64,000 nucleotides of DNA from Curtobacterium sp. MCLR17_036 (GTDB lineage Bacteria > Actinomycetota > Actinomycetes > Actinomycetales > Microbacteriaceae): NCBI RefSeq assembly GCF_003234445.2, contig NZ_CP126269.1:1488001-1552000 (forward strand). The letters run 5' to 3'. The translations under genes were made by a program, and so were the position numbers. Below the pieces are notes generated by a model that had not been told where the DNA came from, made no database searches, and was given only the letters and a program-made list of their open reading frames with translations. Positions 18,328 to 30,170 of this stretch are shown one piece after another. Within the stretch, counting starts at the first letter, position 1. Each line of letters opens with the position of its first letter.

Positions 18328-19829
18328 TCGCCCTGACCCTCGCCGAGATCGCCCGCGCGGTCGACGGCGAGCTGATCGGCGGTGCCCAGGCGACCGACGT
18401 CGCCGAGCCCGGCGACCTCGTCGTCGACGGCTCGGTGGAGACCGACTCGCGCCTGGTCCGCCCCGGCAGCGTCTTCTTCGCCCTGCCCGGCGAGGTCACC
18501 GACGGACGTCGCTTCGTGCCCGCCGCGACCGAGGCCGGCGCAGCACTGGTGATCACACCCGAGCGCGTCGACACGACCGCGCCGCAGATCGTCGTCGCCG
18601 ACGGGTACGCCGCTCTCGCCGCGCTCGCGCACGAGGTCGTCACGCGCGTCCGGACGGCCTCCGCCGACCGTGTCGACGCCGAGGGCCGCCCGGCGCCCCT
18701 GCACGTCGTCGGCATCACCGGTTCCAACGGCAAGACGAGCACGAAGAACATGCTCCGCACGATCCTCGAGCAGCACGGCGAGACCGTCGCGCCGCAGGGG
18801 TCGTTCAACAACCACGTCGGCGCACCGATCTCGATGCTCCGCGTCACGTACGACACCCGGTACCTCGTGGTCGAGATGGGGGCGAGCGGCGTCGGCCACA
18901 TCGCCAAGCTCGTCTCGATCGCCGAGCCGGACACCGGTGTCGTGCTCAAGGTGGGCCTGGCGCACGCCGGCGAGTTCGGCGGCATCGAGGCGACGCAGCG
19001 CGCGAAGTCCGAGATGGTCACCGACCTGCCCGCGACCGCCACCGCCCTGCTCAACGTCGACGACGACCGGGTCGCGTCGATGCGCGACCTGACGGCCGCG
19101 CAGGTGGTCGGCTTCGGCACGTCGGCGGATGCCGACTACCGCATCACCGGCATCGAGACGGACCGCAGCGGCACCCGCTTCACCCTCACCGCGCCTCCCG
19201 TACCAGCGGACGACCCGTCTGCAGACGGCGGCCGACCGGGAGGCCCGGATCACGTCGACGTGCGCCTCGCGATCCTGGGTGAGCACCACGCCATGAACGC
19301 GTCCGCCGCGCTCACGGTCGCCCATCGGTGGGGCGTCCCGCTCGCCGACGGCGCCGCGGCGCTCGCGTCGATGACGCGCGCCGAGCGCTGGCGCATGGAG
19401 CTGCTCCAGGGCGGCCCCGAGGGCGTCACCGTCATCAACGACGCCTACAACGCGTCGCCCGACTCCACCGCGGCGGCGCTGCGGACCCTGGCGCAGATCG
19501 TGCGTCCGGGGGAGCGGACCGTCGCCGTGCTCGGCGAGATGGCCGAGCTCGGTGAGTACTCCGTCGAGGAGCACGACCGCATCGGTCGGCTCGTCGTCCG
19601 CCTCGGCATCGGACAGCTCGTGGTCGTCGGCCGCGGCGCGATGCCCATCCACCAGGCCGCCACCCTCGAGGGATCGTGGGACGGCGAGTCCGTGTACATC
19701 GAGGACGTCGACGACGCCGTCCACACCCTGCAGGACATGCTCCGCCCCGGCGACGTGGTCCTCGTCAAGTCCTCGAAGTCTGCCGAACTGCGATTCCTCG
19801 GCGACCGCCTCGGAGGTGTCACCGAATGA
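18324..19829 (+). CDS. murF: UDP-N-acetylmuramoyl-tripeptide--D-Ala-D-Ala ligase
   Basis: Adds D-Ala-D-Ala to complete the UDP-MurNAc-pentapeptide. The ATP loop [10 protein letters not shown] lies near residues 132-141, followed by MGASGVGHI and the Mur-ligase motif [10 protein letters not shown]. The ATG overlaps the murE stop by 4 bases (ATGA) and its own stop overlaps mraY in the same way, so translation is probably coupled. The 501-residue length is slightly above average, with an insertion rich in Pro, Asp and Gly around residues 290-315. Confidence 0.96.
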   Translation: MIALTLAEIARAVDGELIGGAQATDVAEPGDLVVDGSVETDSRLVRPGSVFFALPGEVTDGRRFVPAATEAGAALVITPERVDTTAPQIVVADGYAALAALAHEVVTRVRTASADRVDAEGRPAPLHVVGITGSNGKTSTKNMLRTILEQHGETVAPQGSFNNHVGAPISMLRVTYDTRYLVVEMGASGVGHIAKLVSIAEPDTGVVLKVGLAHAGEFGGIEATQRAKSEMVTDLPATATALLNVDDDRVASMRDLTAAQVVGFGTSADADYRITGIETDRSGTRFTLTAPPVPADDPSADGGRPGGPDHVDVRLAILGEHHAMNASAALTVAHRWGVPLADGAAALASMTRAERWRMELLQGGPEGVTVINDAYNASPDSTAAALRTLAQIVRPGERTVAVLGEMAELGEYSVEEHDRIGRLVVRLGIGQLVVVGRGAMPIHQAATLEGSWDGESVYIEDVDDAVHTLQDMLRPGDVVLVKSSKSAELRFLGDRLGGVTE

Positions 19830-20929
19830 TCGCGCTCCTCGTCGCCGGCGCTGTGTCGCTGGTGTTCACGTTGCTGCTCACCCCGTTCTTCATCAAGCTG
19901 TTCCACCGCCTCGGCTGGGGACAGTTCATCCGTGACGACGGCCCGCAGTCGCACCACACCAAGCGCGGGACCGCCACGATGGGCGGCATCGTGCTCATCA
20001 TCGGTGCGGTCATCGGGTACTTCGTCGGGCACCTGGTCGGGGGCGACTCGGTCACGCTGTCCGGCCTGCTCGTCCTGTTCCTCATGGTCGGGCTCGGGTT
20101 CGTCGGCTTCATCGACGACTTCCTCAAGGTCCGGCGGCAGCGCAGTCTCGGCCTCGGCGGCTGGGCCAAGGTGCTCGGTCAGGTCATCGTCGGTGTGATC
20201 TTCGCCACGATCGCCCTCGTCGTGCCGACGTCGAACGGCAAGCCGCCGGCGTCCACGATGATCTCGGCGATCCGCGACGTCCCGTGGCTCGACTTCATGG
20301 CGCTCGGCACCGTCATCGGCACCGTGCTGTTCCTCGCCTGGATCGTCCTGCTCACCGTGTCCACGTCGAACGGCGTGAACGTGGCGGACGGCCTCGACGG
20401 CCTCGCCACCGGGTCGAGCATCCTGGCGATCGGCTCGTACGTCATCATCGGCTTCTGGCAGTCGAACCAGCTCTGCGGCGGGGCGCGGCTCGACGAGCGG
20501 GCCGCGGACGCCTGCTACACGGTGTCGAACCCGCTCGACCTGGCGGTCGTCGCCGCCGCGGTCTGCGGTGGGCTCATCGGCTTCCTCTGGTACAACACCT
20601 CGCCGGCGCAGATCTTCCTCGGGGACACCGGCTCGCTCGGTCTCGGCGGCGCGCTGGCGGGTCTCGCGATCCTCAGCCGCACGGAGCTGCTGCTCGTGCT
20701 CATCGGTGGCCTGTTCTTCATCGTCACCGGATCGGTCATCCTGCAGCGGGCGTACTTCAAGATCACGCACGGCAAGCGCATCTTCCTGATGAGCCCGCTG
20801 CACCACCACTTCGAGCTGAAGGGGTGGGCCGAGGTGACCGTCGTGGTCCGCTTCTGGATCATCGCCGGCCTCTTCGTCGCCGCCGGTGTCGGCCTCTTCT
20901 ACCTCGAATGGATCGCCCGTGTCGGCTGA
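19826..20929 (+). CDS. mraY: Phospho-N-acetylmuramoyl-pentapeptide-transferase
   Basis: Integral membrane enzyme that moves phospho-MurNAc-pentapeptide to undecaprenyl phosphate, forming lipid I. The 367 residues form about ten helices. Visible motifs are the catalytic DDFLKV (D97, D98), [22 protein letters not shown] and MSPLHHHFE. The ATG overlaps the murF stop; murD starts within its last 11 bases. Confidence 0.97.
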   Translation: MIALLVAGAVSLVFTLLLTPFFIKLFHRLGWGQFIRDDGPQSHHTKRGTATMGGIVLIIGAVIGYFVGHLVGGDSVTLSGLLVLFLMVGLGFVGFIDDFLKVRRQRSLGLGGWAKVLGQVIVGVIFATIALVVPTSNGKPPASTMISAIRDVPWLDFMALGTVIGTVLFLAWIVLLTVSTSNGVNVADGLDGLATGSSILAIGSYVIIGFWQSNQLCGGARLDERAADACYTVSNPLDLAVVAAAVCGGLIGFLWYNTSPAQIFLGDTGSLGLGGALAGLAILSRTELLLVLIGGLFFIVTGSVILQRAYFKITHGKRIFLMSPLHHHFELKGWAEVTVVVRFWIIAGLFVAAGVGLFYLEWIARVG

Positions 20930-22451
20930 CCGTCTCGCCTCGCTCGACAGCTGGTACGCCGAGGGGTGGAAGGGACTGGACGTCGCCGTCCTCGGCCTCG
21001 GTGCCACCGGGTTCTCGGTGGCCGACACGCTCGTCGAGCTCGGCAGCGCCGTGACGGTCTACTCGACCGACGCGCCGTCGGACAGCGTCGAGCTCCTCGA
21101 CGTCATCGGCGCGCGGTTCGTGCAGACGCCCCTCGACGCGGTGCCGGACGCCCTCGTGCAGCAGGCGCCGGACGTCGTCGTCGTGTCGCCGGGCCTGCCC
21201 CCGCACAACCCGACCGTGCAGTGGGCCGTGGCGAACAGCGTCGTCTGGGGGGACATCGAGCTCGCCTGGCGCGTGCGCGACAAGGTCGTCCGCGGCCCGG
21301 TCGCCGCGCCCTGGATCACGATCACGGGCACGAACGGCAAGACCACGACCACGCAGCTCACCACGGCGATGTACGAGGCCGGCGGGCTGCGGGCGGTGGC
21401 CTGCGGCAACATCGGCGTGCCGGTGCTCGACGTCGTCCGCGACCCGGACGGCTACGACGTGCTCGTCGTCGAGCTCTCCAGCCACCAGCTGCACTACATG
21501 GCGACCTCCGGCGACGGTGCGGTCGTGCCGCTCGCGAGCGCCTGCCTGAACATCGCGGACGACCACCTCGAGTGGCACGGTTCCGCCGAGGCCTACCGCG
21601 CCGCCAAGGCCAAGGTCTACGAGCGCACCGTGATGGCGTGCGTCTACAACACGACCGACGAGGTCACCCGGCACATGGTCGAGCAGGCCGACGTGGTCGA
21701 GGGCTGCCGGGCCGTGGGCTTCACGCCCGGTGTGCCCGCGCCCGGTGACGTCGGGATCGTCGAGGACGTCCTCTGCGACCGCGCCTTCACCGAGGACCGC
21801 CGGAACAGCGCCTTCGAGCTCGCGACCGTCGCCGACCTCGAGGTCGCCGGGCTCGCCAGCCCGCACATGACGATGAACGTGCTCGCCGCGGCCGCCCTCG
21901 CCCGGGCCGGCACCGTGCAGCCGAGCGCGATCCAGGGCGCCGTGCGGGCCTTCCGCGCCGACCACCACCGCACCGAGCGCGTCGCCGAGTCGGGCGGGAT
22001 CGCCTGGGTCGACGACTCGAAGGCGACGAACCCGCATGCCGCGACGGCGTCGCTCGCGTCGTTCGACACGGTCGTGTGGATCGTCGGCGGCCTGTTCAAG
22101 GGCGTCGACGTCGACGGGCTCGTCGCGCGCTTCGGCCCCGACGTCCGGGCCGTCGTCGTGATCGGGACCGACCGCACGCCGGTCCTCGAGGCATTCGCGC
22201 GACACGCGCCCTCGGTGCCGGTGCTCCAGGTGGAGACGACGGACACTGATCAGGTCATGCCCGAGGCGGTCCGGCATGCCGCATCGGTCGCGAGGCCGGG
22301 CGACACGGTCCTCCTCGCCCCGGCGGCCGCGTCGTTCGACCAGTTCGGCTCCTACGCCGACCGGGGGCAGCGCTTCGCGGCGGCGGTCCACGAGCACCTG
22401 GGAGGAGACGCGGATGGCGACCACACCGACGGATCTCCCGAACAGCCGTAA
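20919..22451 (+). CDS. murD: UDP-N-acetylmuramoyl-L-alanine--D-glutamate ligase
   Basis: Adds D-Glu to UDP-MurNAc-L-Ala. The Rossmann motif [16 protein letters not shown] opens the protein, followed by the ATP loop [11 protein letters not shown] (from residue 137), GNIGVPVLD and [10 protein letters not shown]. The GTG at 20919 begins inside mraY. The 510 residues are usual for actinobacterial MurD. Its last 38 bases overlap the ftsW start. Confidence 0.96.
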   Translation: MSADRLASLDSWYAEGWKGLDVAVLGLGATGFSVADTLVELGSAVTVYSTDAPSDSVELLDVIGARFVQTPLDAVPDALVQQAPDVVVVSPGLPPHNPTVQWAVANSVVWGDIELAWRVRDKVVRGPVAAPWITITGTNGKTTTTQLTTAMYEAGGLRAVACGNIGVPVLDVVRDPDGYDVLVVELSSHQLHYMATSGDGAVVPLASACLNIADDHLEWHGSAEAYRAAKAKVYERTVMACVYNTTDEVTRHMVEQADVVEGCRAVGFTPGVPAPGDVGIVEDVLCDRAFTEDRRNSAFELATVADLEVAGLASPHMTMNVLAAAALARAGTVQPSAIQGAVRAFRADHHRTERVAESGGIAWVDDSKATNPHAATASLASFDTVVWIVGGLFKGVDVDGLVARFGPDVRAVVVIGTDRTPVLEAFARHAPSVPVLQVETTDTDQVMPEAVRHAASVARPGDTVLLAPAAASFDQFGSYADRGQRFAAAVHEHLGGDADGDHTDGSPEQP

Positions 22452-23667
22452 CGCACGGCCCACGGGGACGTCCCGACGGACGAACGGCGCGATCGTCGCC
22501 GTCAAGAACGTCTTCGTCGCCGAGTCCGGCACCTTCTACGCGATCCTCGGCGTGACCCTGTTCCTGGTCGTCTTCGGGGTCGTCATGGTCCTGTCGTCGT
22601 CGAGCGTCGAGCAGTACGCCGCGACCCACGACTTCTTCGGGGCGGCGTCGCGCCAGGGGCTGTACGCCGTGCTCGGCGTACCGCTCATGCTCATCGCGAG
22701 TCGCGTGCCGGCACGCTGGTGGCGGAAGTGGGCCATGCGCCTGCTCGGCGCCGCGCTGGTGCTGCAGCTGCTCGTGTACACGCCGCTCGGCATCGACGTC
22801 CAGGGCAACCGGAACTGGATCAAGATCGGGTCGTCGTTCACCGCGCAGCCGTCCGAGGTCGTCAAGCTCGGGCTCGCGCTCGGCATCGGCGCGATCATGT
22901 ACGTCAAGCGGGACAAGCTCGACGACTGGAAAGAGGTCTTCATCCCGATCGGGATCGCCTCGATGGTGTCGCTCGGGCTCGTCGTCCTGGGTGGCGACCA
23001 GGGCACCGCGATGATCATGCTCCTGCTGATCCTCGGCGCGCTCTACGTCGGTGGTGCCCGCGCTCGGCACCTGCTCGTCGGGGTCCTCGCCTTCGCGGTG
23101 ATGCTGCCGTTCGTCACGATGGCGTCGAGCTCCCGGCAGGTGCGCATCGCTGCGTGGCTGTCCGGCTGCACCGACTCGAACGCGTTCCAGGACCTCTGCT
23201 GGCAGCCCGTGCACGGCATGTGGGCGCTGGCGTCAGGCGGCGTCTTCGGCGTCGGGCTCGGCAACTCCAAGGCGAAGTGGTCGTGGCTGCCCGAGGCCGA
23301 CAACGACTACATCTTCGCGATCATCGGCGAGGAGCTCGGGCTGATCGGCGCGATCGTCGTGCTCGCCCTGTTCGTGGTGCTCGCCATCAGCATGATGAAG
23401 GTCATCCGCCAGTCGCGCGACCCCTTCGTGAAGACCGTCACCGGCGGCGTGCTGGCGTGGATCATCGGCCAGGCGCTCGTCAACATCGCCGTGGTGCTCG
23501 GCCTGCTGCCCGTGCTCGGCGTCCCGCTCCCGCTCATCTCCGCCGGTGGGTCGGCGCTCATCATGACCCTCGTCGCGATCGGCGTCGTGCTGTCCTTCGC
23601 CCGAGACCTGCCGGGCAAGGAGGCCCGCGCCGCAGCCCTCCCCACCACGAACGGAACACTCCGGTGA
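22414..23667 (+). CDS. ftsW: Septal peptidoglycan polymerase FtsW (SEDS family)
   Basis: Membrane glycosyltransferase that polymerises lipid II together with FtsI. The 417 residues contain about ten helices. SEDS hallmarks include GNRNWIKIG, QPSEVVKL, GGDQGTAMI and ISAGGSALI. The ATG at 22414 lies inside murD and has GGAGGAG 6 bases upstream. murG overlaps its stop by 4 bases (GTGA). Confidence 0.96.
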   Translation: MATTPTDLPNSRNARPTGTSRRTNGAIVAVKNVFVAESGTFYAILGVTLFLVVFGVVMVLSSSSVEQYAATHDFFGAASRQGLYAVLGVPLMLIASRVPARWWRKWAMRLLGAALVLQLLVYTPLGIDVQGNRNWIKIGSSFTAQPSEVVKLGLALGIGAIMYVKRDKLDDWKEVFIPIGIASMVSLGLVVLGGDQGTAMIMLLLILGALYVGGARARHLLVGVLAFAVMLPFVTMASSSRQVRIAAWLSGCTDSNAFQDLCWQPVHGMWALASGGVFGVGLGNSKAKWSWLPEADNDYIFAIIGEELGLIGAIVVLALFVVLAISMMKVIRQSRDPFVKTVTGGVLAWIIGQALVNIAVVLGLLPVLGVPLPLISAGGSALIMTLVAIGVVLSFARDLPGKEARAAALPTTNGTLR

Positions 23668-24812
23668 GCAAGTACCTCTTCGCCGGCGGCGGCACCGCCG
23701 GCCACGTCAACCCCCTGCTCGCGGTCGCCGACCGCCTGACCGACCGCGTGCCGGATGCCGAGGTGCTCGTGCTCGGCACCGCCGAGGGCCTGGAGTCCCG
23801 CCTCGTGCCGATGCGCGGCTACGAGCTGCGGACGATCGCGCGCCTGCCCTTCCCGCGGCGCCTGGACGGTGCCGCCCTGCGGTTCCCGCAGCGGTTCGCC
23901 GCCGCGGTCAGGCAGACCGAGCAGCTCATCCGTGACGAGCAGATCGAGGTCGTGCTCGGGGTCGGCGGCTACGCCGCCGCGCCCGCCTACATCGCGGCCC
24001 GGCGGACCGGCACGCCGATCGTCGTGCACGAGCAGAACGCCAAGCCCGGGCTCGCGAACCGCCTCGCGGCGTTCCTCACCGAGCACGTCGGCCTGACCTT
24101 CTCGAACACGCGGCTGCGCCACGGCCGGGTCGTCGGCATGCCGCTGCGCCGCGAGATCGAGTCGCTCGACCGTCGGGCGTCACGGGCCGAGGGCCTCGCC
24201 GAGTTCGGACTCGACCCGGACCGCCCGGTGCTGCTCGTCACCGGTGGGTCGTCGGGCGCCCGGAGCATCAACCGGACCGTCAACCGGTCGGCGGCGGCCA
24301 TCGTCGGTGCCGGCTGGCAGGTGCTGCACGTCGTCGGTGCGAAGTCGGACATCGGGCCGAGCGACCTCGACGGGTACCACGTGCTGCCGTACTGCGACCG
24401 CATGGACCTGGCGTACGCCGCGAGCGACTTCGTGGTGTCCCGTTCCGGAGCCGGTATGGTCTGCGAGCTCACCGCGGTGGGGCTGCCGAGCGTGCTCGTG
24501 CCGTACCCGGTCGGCAACGGCGAGCAGCGGCACAACGCGAAGGACGTCGTCGACGCCGGCGGCGCGGTCCTCGTCGCCGACGGGGAATTCGACCAGGACT
24601 GGGTGACGTTCCAGCTCCTGACGATCCTGCAGGACCGCTCCCGCATCGCGGACATGACGGTCCGCGCCGGCAGCGTCGGCCACCGCGACGGTGCGGACCG
24701 CATGACCGACCTGGTCCTCGACGCGGCGAAGCACACGCAGCACGGAGTCGGGCACGCGCCCGACGGGTCCGGGGGCGCGCCCCGCCCCGCCAGCACCACG
24801 GAGGAAGCATGA
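23664..24812 (+). CDS. murG: UDP-GlcNAc--lipid I GlcNAc transferase
   Basis: GT28 enzyme on the inner membrane face that converts lipid I to lipid II. The 382-residue protein begins with the [15 protein letters not shown] loop, followed by [31 protein letters not shown] and [11 protein letters not shown]. The GTG start overlaps the ftsW stop. The C-terminal 20 residues are a Gly/Ala/His-rich extension before murC. Confidence 0.96.
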   Translation: MSKYLFAGGGTAGHVNPLLAVADRLTDRVPDAEVLVLGTAEGLESRLVPMRGYELRTIARLPFPRRLDGAALRFPQRFAAAVRQTEQLIRDEQIEVVLGVGGYAAAPAYIAARRTGTPIVVHEQNAKPGLANRLAAFLTEHVGLTFSNTRLRHGRVVGMPLRREIESLDRRASRAEGLAEFGLDPDRPVLLVTGGSSGARSINRTVNRSAAAIVGAGWQVLHVVGAKSDIGPSDLDGYHVLPYCDRMDLAYAASDFVVSRSGAGMVCELTAVGLPSVLVPYPVGNGEQRHNAKDVVDAGGAVLVADGEFDQDWVTFQLLTILQDRSRIADMTVRAGSVGHRDGADRMTDLVLDAAKHTQHGVGHAPDGSGGAPRPASTTEEA

Positions 24813-26212
24813 CCATCAAGCCGGACCTGACGCAGCCGATCCCGGACGACCTCGGCACGGTGCACTTCGTCGGCATCGGCGGCTCCGGCATGAGCGGCAT
24901 CGCGCGGATGTTCCTCGCCGCCGGCCACCGGGTGTCCGGCAGTGACGCCCGTGAGACCGACACCACGGGTGCGATGCGCGACCTCGGCGCGACGGTGCAC
25001 ATCGGGCACGACGCCGCCAACCTCGCCGACGCCGACACCATCGTCGTCACGAGCGCCCTCTGGCCGGACAACCCCGAGCTCCTCGAAGCGCAGCGCCGCG
25101 GCCTGCCGGTCCTGCACCGGTCGCAGGCCCTGGCCGCCCTCATCGCCGAGCACCGGCTCGTCGCGGTCGCGGGTGCGCACGGCAAGACCACCTCGACCGG
25201 CATGATCGTCACCGCGATGGTCGAGCTCGGCCTCGACCCGAGCTACGTGAACGGCGGGGTCATCCAGTCCCTCGGCACGAGCTCGGCCCCGGGGTCGAGC
25301 GACCTGTTCGTCGTCGAGGCCGACGAGTCCGACGGCTCGTTCCTGCTCTACGACGTCGCCGTGGCGCTCGTCACCAACGTCGACGCCGACCACCTGGACC
25401 ACTACGGCAGCGAGGAGGCGTTCACCGAGGCCTTCGTCGAGTTCGCCGCGAAGGCGAGCGAGCGCGTCGTCATCTCGAGCGACGACGCGGGCGCGAAGAC
25501 GGTCACGGCCGGCATCCGGCAGCGCCCGGGCGCCCCCGAGGTCGTCACGTTCGGCGAGGCCGTCGACGCGGACGTCCGCATCGAGGGCATCACCGAGTCC
25601 GCCGGCGTCGAGGTCGACTTCCGTGCCGGTGGCGAGGCACACCACCTGACCCTCCGCGTGCCCGGTCGGCACAACGCGATCAACGCCGTCGGTGCCTTCG
25701 CGGTCCTGACCGGCCTCGGCGTCGCCCCGGCCGACGCGATCCGCGGGCTCGAGGCGTTCGGCGGCACCCAGCGCCGCTTCGAGCTGCACGGGGTCGAGCG
25801 CGGCGTCTCGGTCTACGACGACTACGCCCACCACCCGACCGAGGTCGCCGCGGCGCTCAAGGCCGCCCGCAACGTCGTCGGCGACGGCCGGATCATCGCG
25901 ATCCACCAGCCGCACCTGTACTCGCGCACCCGCCTGATGGCCGGGGACTTCGCGAAGGTCTACGAGGAGCTCGCCGACCACACGGTCGTCCTCGACGTCT
26001 ACGGCGCCCGCGAGGACCCGGAGCCCGGCGTCACCGGCGCCCTCGTGCAGGAGCGCTTCGCCGACCAGTCGCGTGTCGAGTTCCTGCCCGACTGGGACGA
26101 GGCGGCGGCCCGCGCGGCCGCGGTGGCCGAGGACGGCGACATCATCATGACGCTGAGCTGCGGCGACGTGTACCGGATCATCCCGCAGGTGCTGGGAGCG
26201 CTGTCCCGGTGA
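24809..26212 (+). CDS. murC: UDP-N-acetylmuramate--L-alanine ligase
   Basis: Adds L-Ala to UDP-MurNAc, the first Mur ligase step. The 467 residues contain [15 protein letters not shown], the ATP loop [29 protein letters not shown] and HQPHLYSRT. The ATG overlaps the murG stop and has GGAGGAAG upstream. ftsQ overlaps its stop by 4 bases. Confidence 0.97.
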   Translation: MTIKPDLTQPIPDDLGTVHFVGIGGSGMSGIARMFLAAGHRVSGSDARETDTTGAMRDLGATVHIGHDAANLADADTIVVTSALWPDNPELLEAQRRGLPVLHRSQALAALIAEHRLVAVAGAHGKTTSTGMIVTAMVELGLDPSYVNGGVIQSLGTSSAPGSSDLFVVEADESDGSFLLYDVAVALVTNVDADHLDHYGSEEAFTEAFVEFAAKASERVVISSDDAGAKTVTAGIRQRPGAPEVVTFGEAVDADVRIEGITESAGVEVDFRAGGEAHHLTLRVPGRHNAINAVGAFAVLTGLGVAPADAIRGLEAFGGTQRRFELHGVERGVSVYDDYAHHPTEVAAALKAARNVVGDGRIIAIHQPHLYSRTRLMAGDFAKVYEELADHTVVLDVYGAREDPEPGVTGALVQERFADQSRVEFLPDWDEAAARAAAVAEDGDIIMTLSCGDVYRIIPQVLGALSR

Positions 26213-27429
26213 GGCGACCCGAGGGATTCGACGAGGGGGACGCCCGCGCGGACGCCCCGGCCGAGGACGCCGCGGCGCCCCGGCAGCGTCGTGCCCCCTC
26301 GATGCCGCGGCTGCCGTTCCGCGGCCGCTCGACGGACGGCCAGGAGGCCCGACCCGCGTCCGACGCGGACGTCGCCGCCGACGACGCCCCGGCCCCGACG
26401 TCCGCCCCGGCACCCGAGGACACCGCCGGTTCCACGCGTGACCGCGTCGGCGCCATCGCAGGTGCTGCCGGTCGCCGCTTCGGCGCCGGGCTGTCCACCG
26501 TCGCCGACCGGCTGCGCGAGTACACGCCCGACGAGGACCACGAGTCGCTCCCGCGGGTCGAGGGCGCGCGCCGGGGCGGACCGGCGACGGGCGACGCCCA
26601 GGTCACGGACGTGCTCGCGTCGCCCATCGGCACCGGGGTCCGCGCCGCCGAGACCGCCCGCGAGGCGCGGATCGCGAAGCGCCGTCGTCGGCTCCTCGAA
26701 CGTGCCGAGGTCCGGCGGTTCACCCGCAGGAGCCGTCACCGTCGTGCCGCGTGGATCACCGCGGCCGGCGTCGTCGTCGTGCTCGGGGCGTCGATCCTGG
26801 TCGCCGTGTACTCGCCGCTCATGGCGCTCCGCACGATCAAGGTCGAGGGGACGGACCGCGTCGACGAGTCCGCGCTGCGCCAGGCACTGTCGGACCAGGT
26901 GGGCACGCCGCTCGCCCGGCTCGACTTCGACGCGATCAAGCGCGACGTCGCGGGGTTCCCGCTCATCGAGAGCTACGTGACCGAGGAGGCCCCGCCGCAC
27001 ACGCTCGTCATCACGGTCACCGAGCGCACCCCGGTCGTCGCCGTGAAGTCGGGGAGGACGTTCGACCTCGTCGACCCGGCGGGCATCGTCGTGCAGTCGT
27101 CGCCGAAGCGCCCGGAGACGATGCCGCTCGCCGACATCGCCCGCGCGGAGCTCGGGTCGATGAGCTTCCGCACGATGACCGAGGTCGTGCTCGCGCTGCC
27201 GTCCTCGGTGCGGTCGCAGGTCACCCGGGTCGCCGGCTCGACCGCCGACGACGTGACGCTGACGTTGCGTGACAAGTCGACGGTCGTGTGGGGGAGCCCC
27301 GACGCTCCTCGGGCGAAGGCCGCTCTGCTCGCCGCACTGGTCAAGGACCACGAGGCGCGCAACCCCGGTGTCGTCGTCGAGTACGACGTGTCCGCCCCGG
27401 ACAACGGCGTCATCCGCGCGAAGCGGTGA
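26209..27429 (+). CDS. ftsQ: Cell division protein FtsQ/DivIB
   Basis: Bitopic divisome protein. A long charged cytoplasmic region (about 178 residues, rich in Ala, Asp, Pro and Arg) precedes one membrane helix at about 181-202. A POTRA domain ([20 protein letters not shown]) and a beta domain follow. The cytoplasmic part is longer than usual and low complexity. The GTG overlaps the murC stop. It is the last tightly overlapped gene before ftsZ, which has its own leader. Confidence 0.92.
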   Translation: MRRPEGFDEGDARADAPAEDAAAPRQRRAPSMPRLPFRGRSTDGQEARPASDADVAADDAPAPTSAPAPEDTAGSTRDRVGAIAGAAGRRFGAGLSTVADRLREYTPDEDHESLPRVEGARRGGPATGDAQVTDVLASPIGTGVRAAETAREARIAKRRRRLLERAEVRRFTRRSRHRRAAWITAAGVVVVLGASILVAVYSPLMALRTIKVEGTDRVDESALRQALSDQVGTPLARLDFDAIKRDVAGFPLIESYVTEEAPPHTLVITVTERTPVVAVKSGRTFDLVDPAGIVVQSSPKRPETMPLADIARAELGSMSFRTMTEVVLALPSSVRSQVTRVAGSTADDVTLTLRDKSTVVWGSPDAPRAKAALLAALVKDHEARNPGVVVEYDVSAPDNGVIRAKR

Positions 27430-27500
27430 GCGGCGGAGAATTGCCGGGCGCGATCGGCGACACGCGGCGTGGCGAGGCGACAGTGCGACGAGCGCACCCG

Positions 27501-27506
27501 TAGCGT
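27501..27506 (+). promoter_or_regulatory. Possible ftsZ promoter -10 (TAGCGT)
   Basis: TANNNT hexamer in the 156-base gap before ftsZ. GCGACA 18 bases upstream is a partial -35. Confidence 0.35.
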
Positions 27507-27585
27507 CGGAACCAGCACCACATCTACCAGCATTGCCCCTGAACTTCAAGTAGAGGTTGAGGGTTCGACCGGAGGCCTGACTGAC

Positions 27586-28749
27586 GTGACCACGAACCAC
27601 AACTACCTCGCCGTCATCAAGGTCGTCGGTGTCGGCGGCGGCGGCGTCAACGCCGTCAACCGGATGATCGAGCTCGGCCTGCGTGGGGTCGAGTTCATCG
27701 CGATCAACACCGACGCGCAGGCGCTGCTCCTCAGCGACGCCGACGTCAAGCTCGACGTCGGCCGCGAGATCACCCGCGGCCTCGGTGCCGGCGCGGACCC
27801 CGAGGTCGGCCGTCGTGCCGCCGAGGACCACGCCGAGGAGATCGAGGAAGCCCTGGCTGGTGCCGACATGGTCTTCGTCACCGCCGGCGAGGGCGGCGGG
27901 ACCGGCACGGGTGGTGCTCCCGTCGTCGCGCGCATCGCGAAGTCGATCGGCGCGCTCACCATCGGTGTCGTCACGAAGCCGTTCAGCTTCGAGGGCAAGC
28001 GCCGCCAGTCCCAGGCCGAGAACGGCGTCGCCGGGCTGAAGGACGAGGTCGACACGCTCATCGTCGTCCCCAACGACCGCCTGCTCGAGATCAGCGACCG
28101 TGGCATCTCCATGGTCGAGGCCTTCGCGACCGCCGACCAGGTGCTCCTCGCCGGCGTGCAGGGCATCACCGACCTCATCACCACCCCGGGTCTCATCAAC
28201 CTCGACTTCGCCGACGTGAAGAGCGTCATGCAGGGTGCGGGATCCGCGCTCATGGGCATCGGCTCGTCGCGCGGTGCCGACCGTGCCATCAAGGCCGCGG
28301 AGCTCGCGGTGGCGTCGCCGCTGCTCGAGGCCTCGATCGACGGCGCGCACGGCGTGCTGCTGTCGATCCAGGGTGGCTCGAACCTCGGCATCTTCGAGAT
28401 CAACGACGCGGCCCGCCTCGTGCAGGAAGCCGTCCACCCCGAGGCGAACATCATCTTCGGTGCCGTCATCGACGACACCCTGGGCGACGAGGTCCGCGTG
28501 ACCGTCATCGCCGCCGGCTTCGACGGTGGCGAACCCACCACGCAGCAGAAGGAGCGTCGTTCGAGCTACGTCGACCCCGAGTCGAGCGCGACGGTCCCCG
28601 TCGCCGCGTCGACCGGTGCGATCGAGGACTCGAGCACGTCGAGCCCGTCCTGGGCCTCGCAGGAGCACCAGCCGCCGGTGCAGCGCGCCGCCGACCCGGC
28701 CTTCGACGACGACGCCGACGAGCTCGACGTCCCCGACTTCCTGAAGTAA
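27586..28749 (+). CDS. ftsZ: Cell division GTPase FtsZ
   Basis: Tubulin-like GTPase that forms the Z-ring. The protein begins [17 protein letters not shown], with the GTP-binding GGGTGTGG at 103-110 and the T7 loop [12 protein letters not shown] variable acidic linker leads to the C-terminal peptide [10 protein letters not shown], which binds partners such as SepF. The GTG at 27586 is chosen from family conservation; GGAGG is 10 bases upstream, a slightly long spacing. The open frame extends further upstream without homology. It has 387 residues. yggS begins 8 bases after the stop. Confidence 0.98.
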   Translation: MTTNHNYLAVIKVVGVGGGGVNAVNRMIELGLRGVEFIAINTDAQALLLSDADVKLDVGREITRGLGAGADPEVGRRAAEDHAEEIEEALAGADMVFVTAGEGGGTGTGGAPVVARIAKSIGALTIGVVTKPFSFEGKRRQSQAENGVAGLKDEVDTLIVVPNDRLLEISDRGISMVEAFATADQVLLAGVQGITDLITTPGLINLDFADVKSVMQGAGSALMGIGSSRGADRAIKAAELAVASPLLEASIDGAHGVLLSIQGGSNLGIFEINDAARLVQEAVHPEANIIFGAVIDDTLGDEVRVTVIAAGFDGGEPTTQQKERRSSYVDPESSATVPVAASTGAIEDSSTSSPSWASQEHQPPVQRAADPAFDDDADELDVPDFLK

Positions 28750-28757
28750 CCGTCTCC

Positions 28758-29483
28758 TTGGCAGCCGAACCGCGCCTCCAGACCGCCTCGTCCCACGGCG
28801 ACGGACTGGAGGCGCGCGTTGCGTCCGTCAGGGCAGGCATCGCCGACGCGGCGCGAGCCGCGGGGCGCTCGGTGGACGAGCTGACACTCGTCGTCGTGAC
28901 CAAGTACCACCCTGCCTCGCTGGTGCGCGAGCTCGCCGCACTGGGCGTCACGGACGTGGGGGAGAACCGCCACCAGGAGGCGCAGGCGAAGGCTGCGGAG
29001 CTCGCCGATCTGCCGCTCACCTGGCACTTCGTCGGGCAGCTGCAGTCGAAGAAGGCCCGTCAGGTCCGCCGGTACGCCGACGTGGTGCAGTCGCTCGACC
29101 GCGACTCGGTCGTCGACGCCTTCGCCCCGACCGAGGCCGAGCCGTCGCCGCGGATCGTCGACGGGTTCGTGCAGGTGAACCTGACCGACGACCCCGGCCG
29201 TGGCGGCGTCCAGCCGGACGACGTCGAGGCGATGGTCGGCCGGGTGCTCGGCACGGGGACGATCCGGTTGCGCGGGGTCATGGCGGTCGCGCCGCTCGAC
29301 GAGGAACCGCGTCGCGCCTTCGCCCGGCTCCGCGCGATCTCCGACCGCGTGGTGTCGCTCGAGCCGACGGCGACCGACATCTCGGCGGGCATGAGCGGCG
29401 ACTACGCCGACGCAGTCGCCGAGGGCGCGACACACCTGCGGATCGGCACCGCAATCACGGGAAACCGGCCGGTCGCGCCCTAG
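28758..29483 (+). CDS. YggS/PLPBP-family pyridoxal phosphate homeostasis protein
   Basis: PLP-binding protein that helps balance free pyridoxal phosphate and amino acid pools; it has no proven enzyme activity. The 241-residue single-domain barrel has the PLP lysine K49 in VVTKYHPAS, then [23 protein letters not shown] and [12 protein letters not shown]. The TTG start at 28758 has only a weak ribosome site, so coupling to ftsZ translation is likely. It lies between ftsZ and sepF; the pgeF (yfiH) gene common between ftsZ and yggS in actinobacteria is missing. Confidence 0.92.
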   Translation: MAAEPRLQTASSHGDGLEARVASVRAGIADAARAAGRSVDELTLVVVTKYHPASLVRELAALGVTDVGENRHQEAQAKAAELADLPLTWHFVGQLQSKKARQVRRYADVVQSLDRDSVVDAFAPTEAEPSPRIVDGFVQVNLTDDPGRGGVQPDDVEAMVGRVLGTGTIRLRGVMAVAPLDEEPRRAFARLRAISDRVVSLEPTATDISAGMSGDYADAVAEGATHLRIGTAITGNRPVAP

Positions 29484-29486
29484 CCT
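29481..29486 (+). promoter_or_regulatory. -10-like TAGCCT before sepF
   Basis: Overlaps the yggS stop codon, 40 bases before the sepF ATG. Confidence 0.35.
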
Positions 29487-29526
29487 CGACTCAGGGCATC
29501 CACGAGCAGACACCTCCGGAGGAACC

Positions 29527-30102
29527 ATGGCCAACCCGCTGAAGAAGACGATGGTCTACCTCGGCCTCGCCGACGAGGAACTCGACTACGAGGACGAGCA
29601 GCCGCAGCAGGCACCCGCACGCCAGCAGGCCGCGGCCGCTCCGGCTGCTGCCCCGGCCGCCGCCCCCGCTCCGGAGACCCCGGCGGCCGCGCCTGCAGCA
29701 GCTCCGGCTGCCGCCGCGCCGGCCCCGACGAAGACGCACACCCACCAGCGCGGCGCCCAGGTCACCCCGCTCCGCCGCGCGAACACGACCGCACAGAAGG
29801 CGACCCCGGTCCAGGAAATGAACGAGATCCTCACCGTCCACCCCCGCGAGTACAAGGACGCGCAGTCCATCGCCGAGAGCTTCCGCGACGGGATCCCCGT
29901 CATCATCAACCTCTCGCAGATGACCGAGGGCGACGCGCGGCGCATGATCGACTTCGCCTCCGGGCTCTCGCTCGGCCTGTTCGGCAAGATCGAGCGCGTC
30001 ACGAACAAGGTCTTCTTGCTCTCGCCCGCCCACGTCGCAGTGAGCGGTGAGCCGGCTGAGGTAGAGTCCGACATCGAGGCGAACTTCTTCGCCCAGCCCT
30101 GA
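29527..30102 (+). CDS. sepF: Cell division protein SepF
   Basis: Anchors FtsZ filaments to the membrane; essential in actinobacteria, which lack FtsA. The N-terminal amphipathic stretch [17 protein letters not shown] is followed by an Ala/Pro-rich linker of about 60 residues. The SepF (DUF552) core then has [38 protein letters not shown] and [14 protein letters not shown]. The ATG has GGAGGAA 3 bases upstream. It has 191 residues. Confidence 0.96.
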   Translation: MANPLKKTMVYLGLADEELDYEDEQPQQAPARQQAAAAPAAAPAAAPAPETPAAAPAAAPAAAAPAPTKTHTHQRGAQVTPLRRANTTAQKATPVQEMNEILTVHPREYKDAQSIAESFRDGIPVIINLSQMTEGDARRMIDFASGLSLGLFGKIERVTNKVFLLSPAHVAVSGEPAEVESDIEANFFAQP

Positions 30103-30170
30103 GTCCCAGGCGCACCCGCCCCTGAGCGTCGTCCCCGGACGGCACTCGCACGAGACGAGCGAGCCACACC

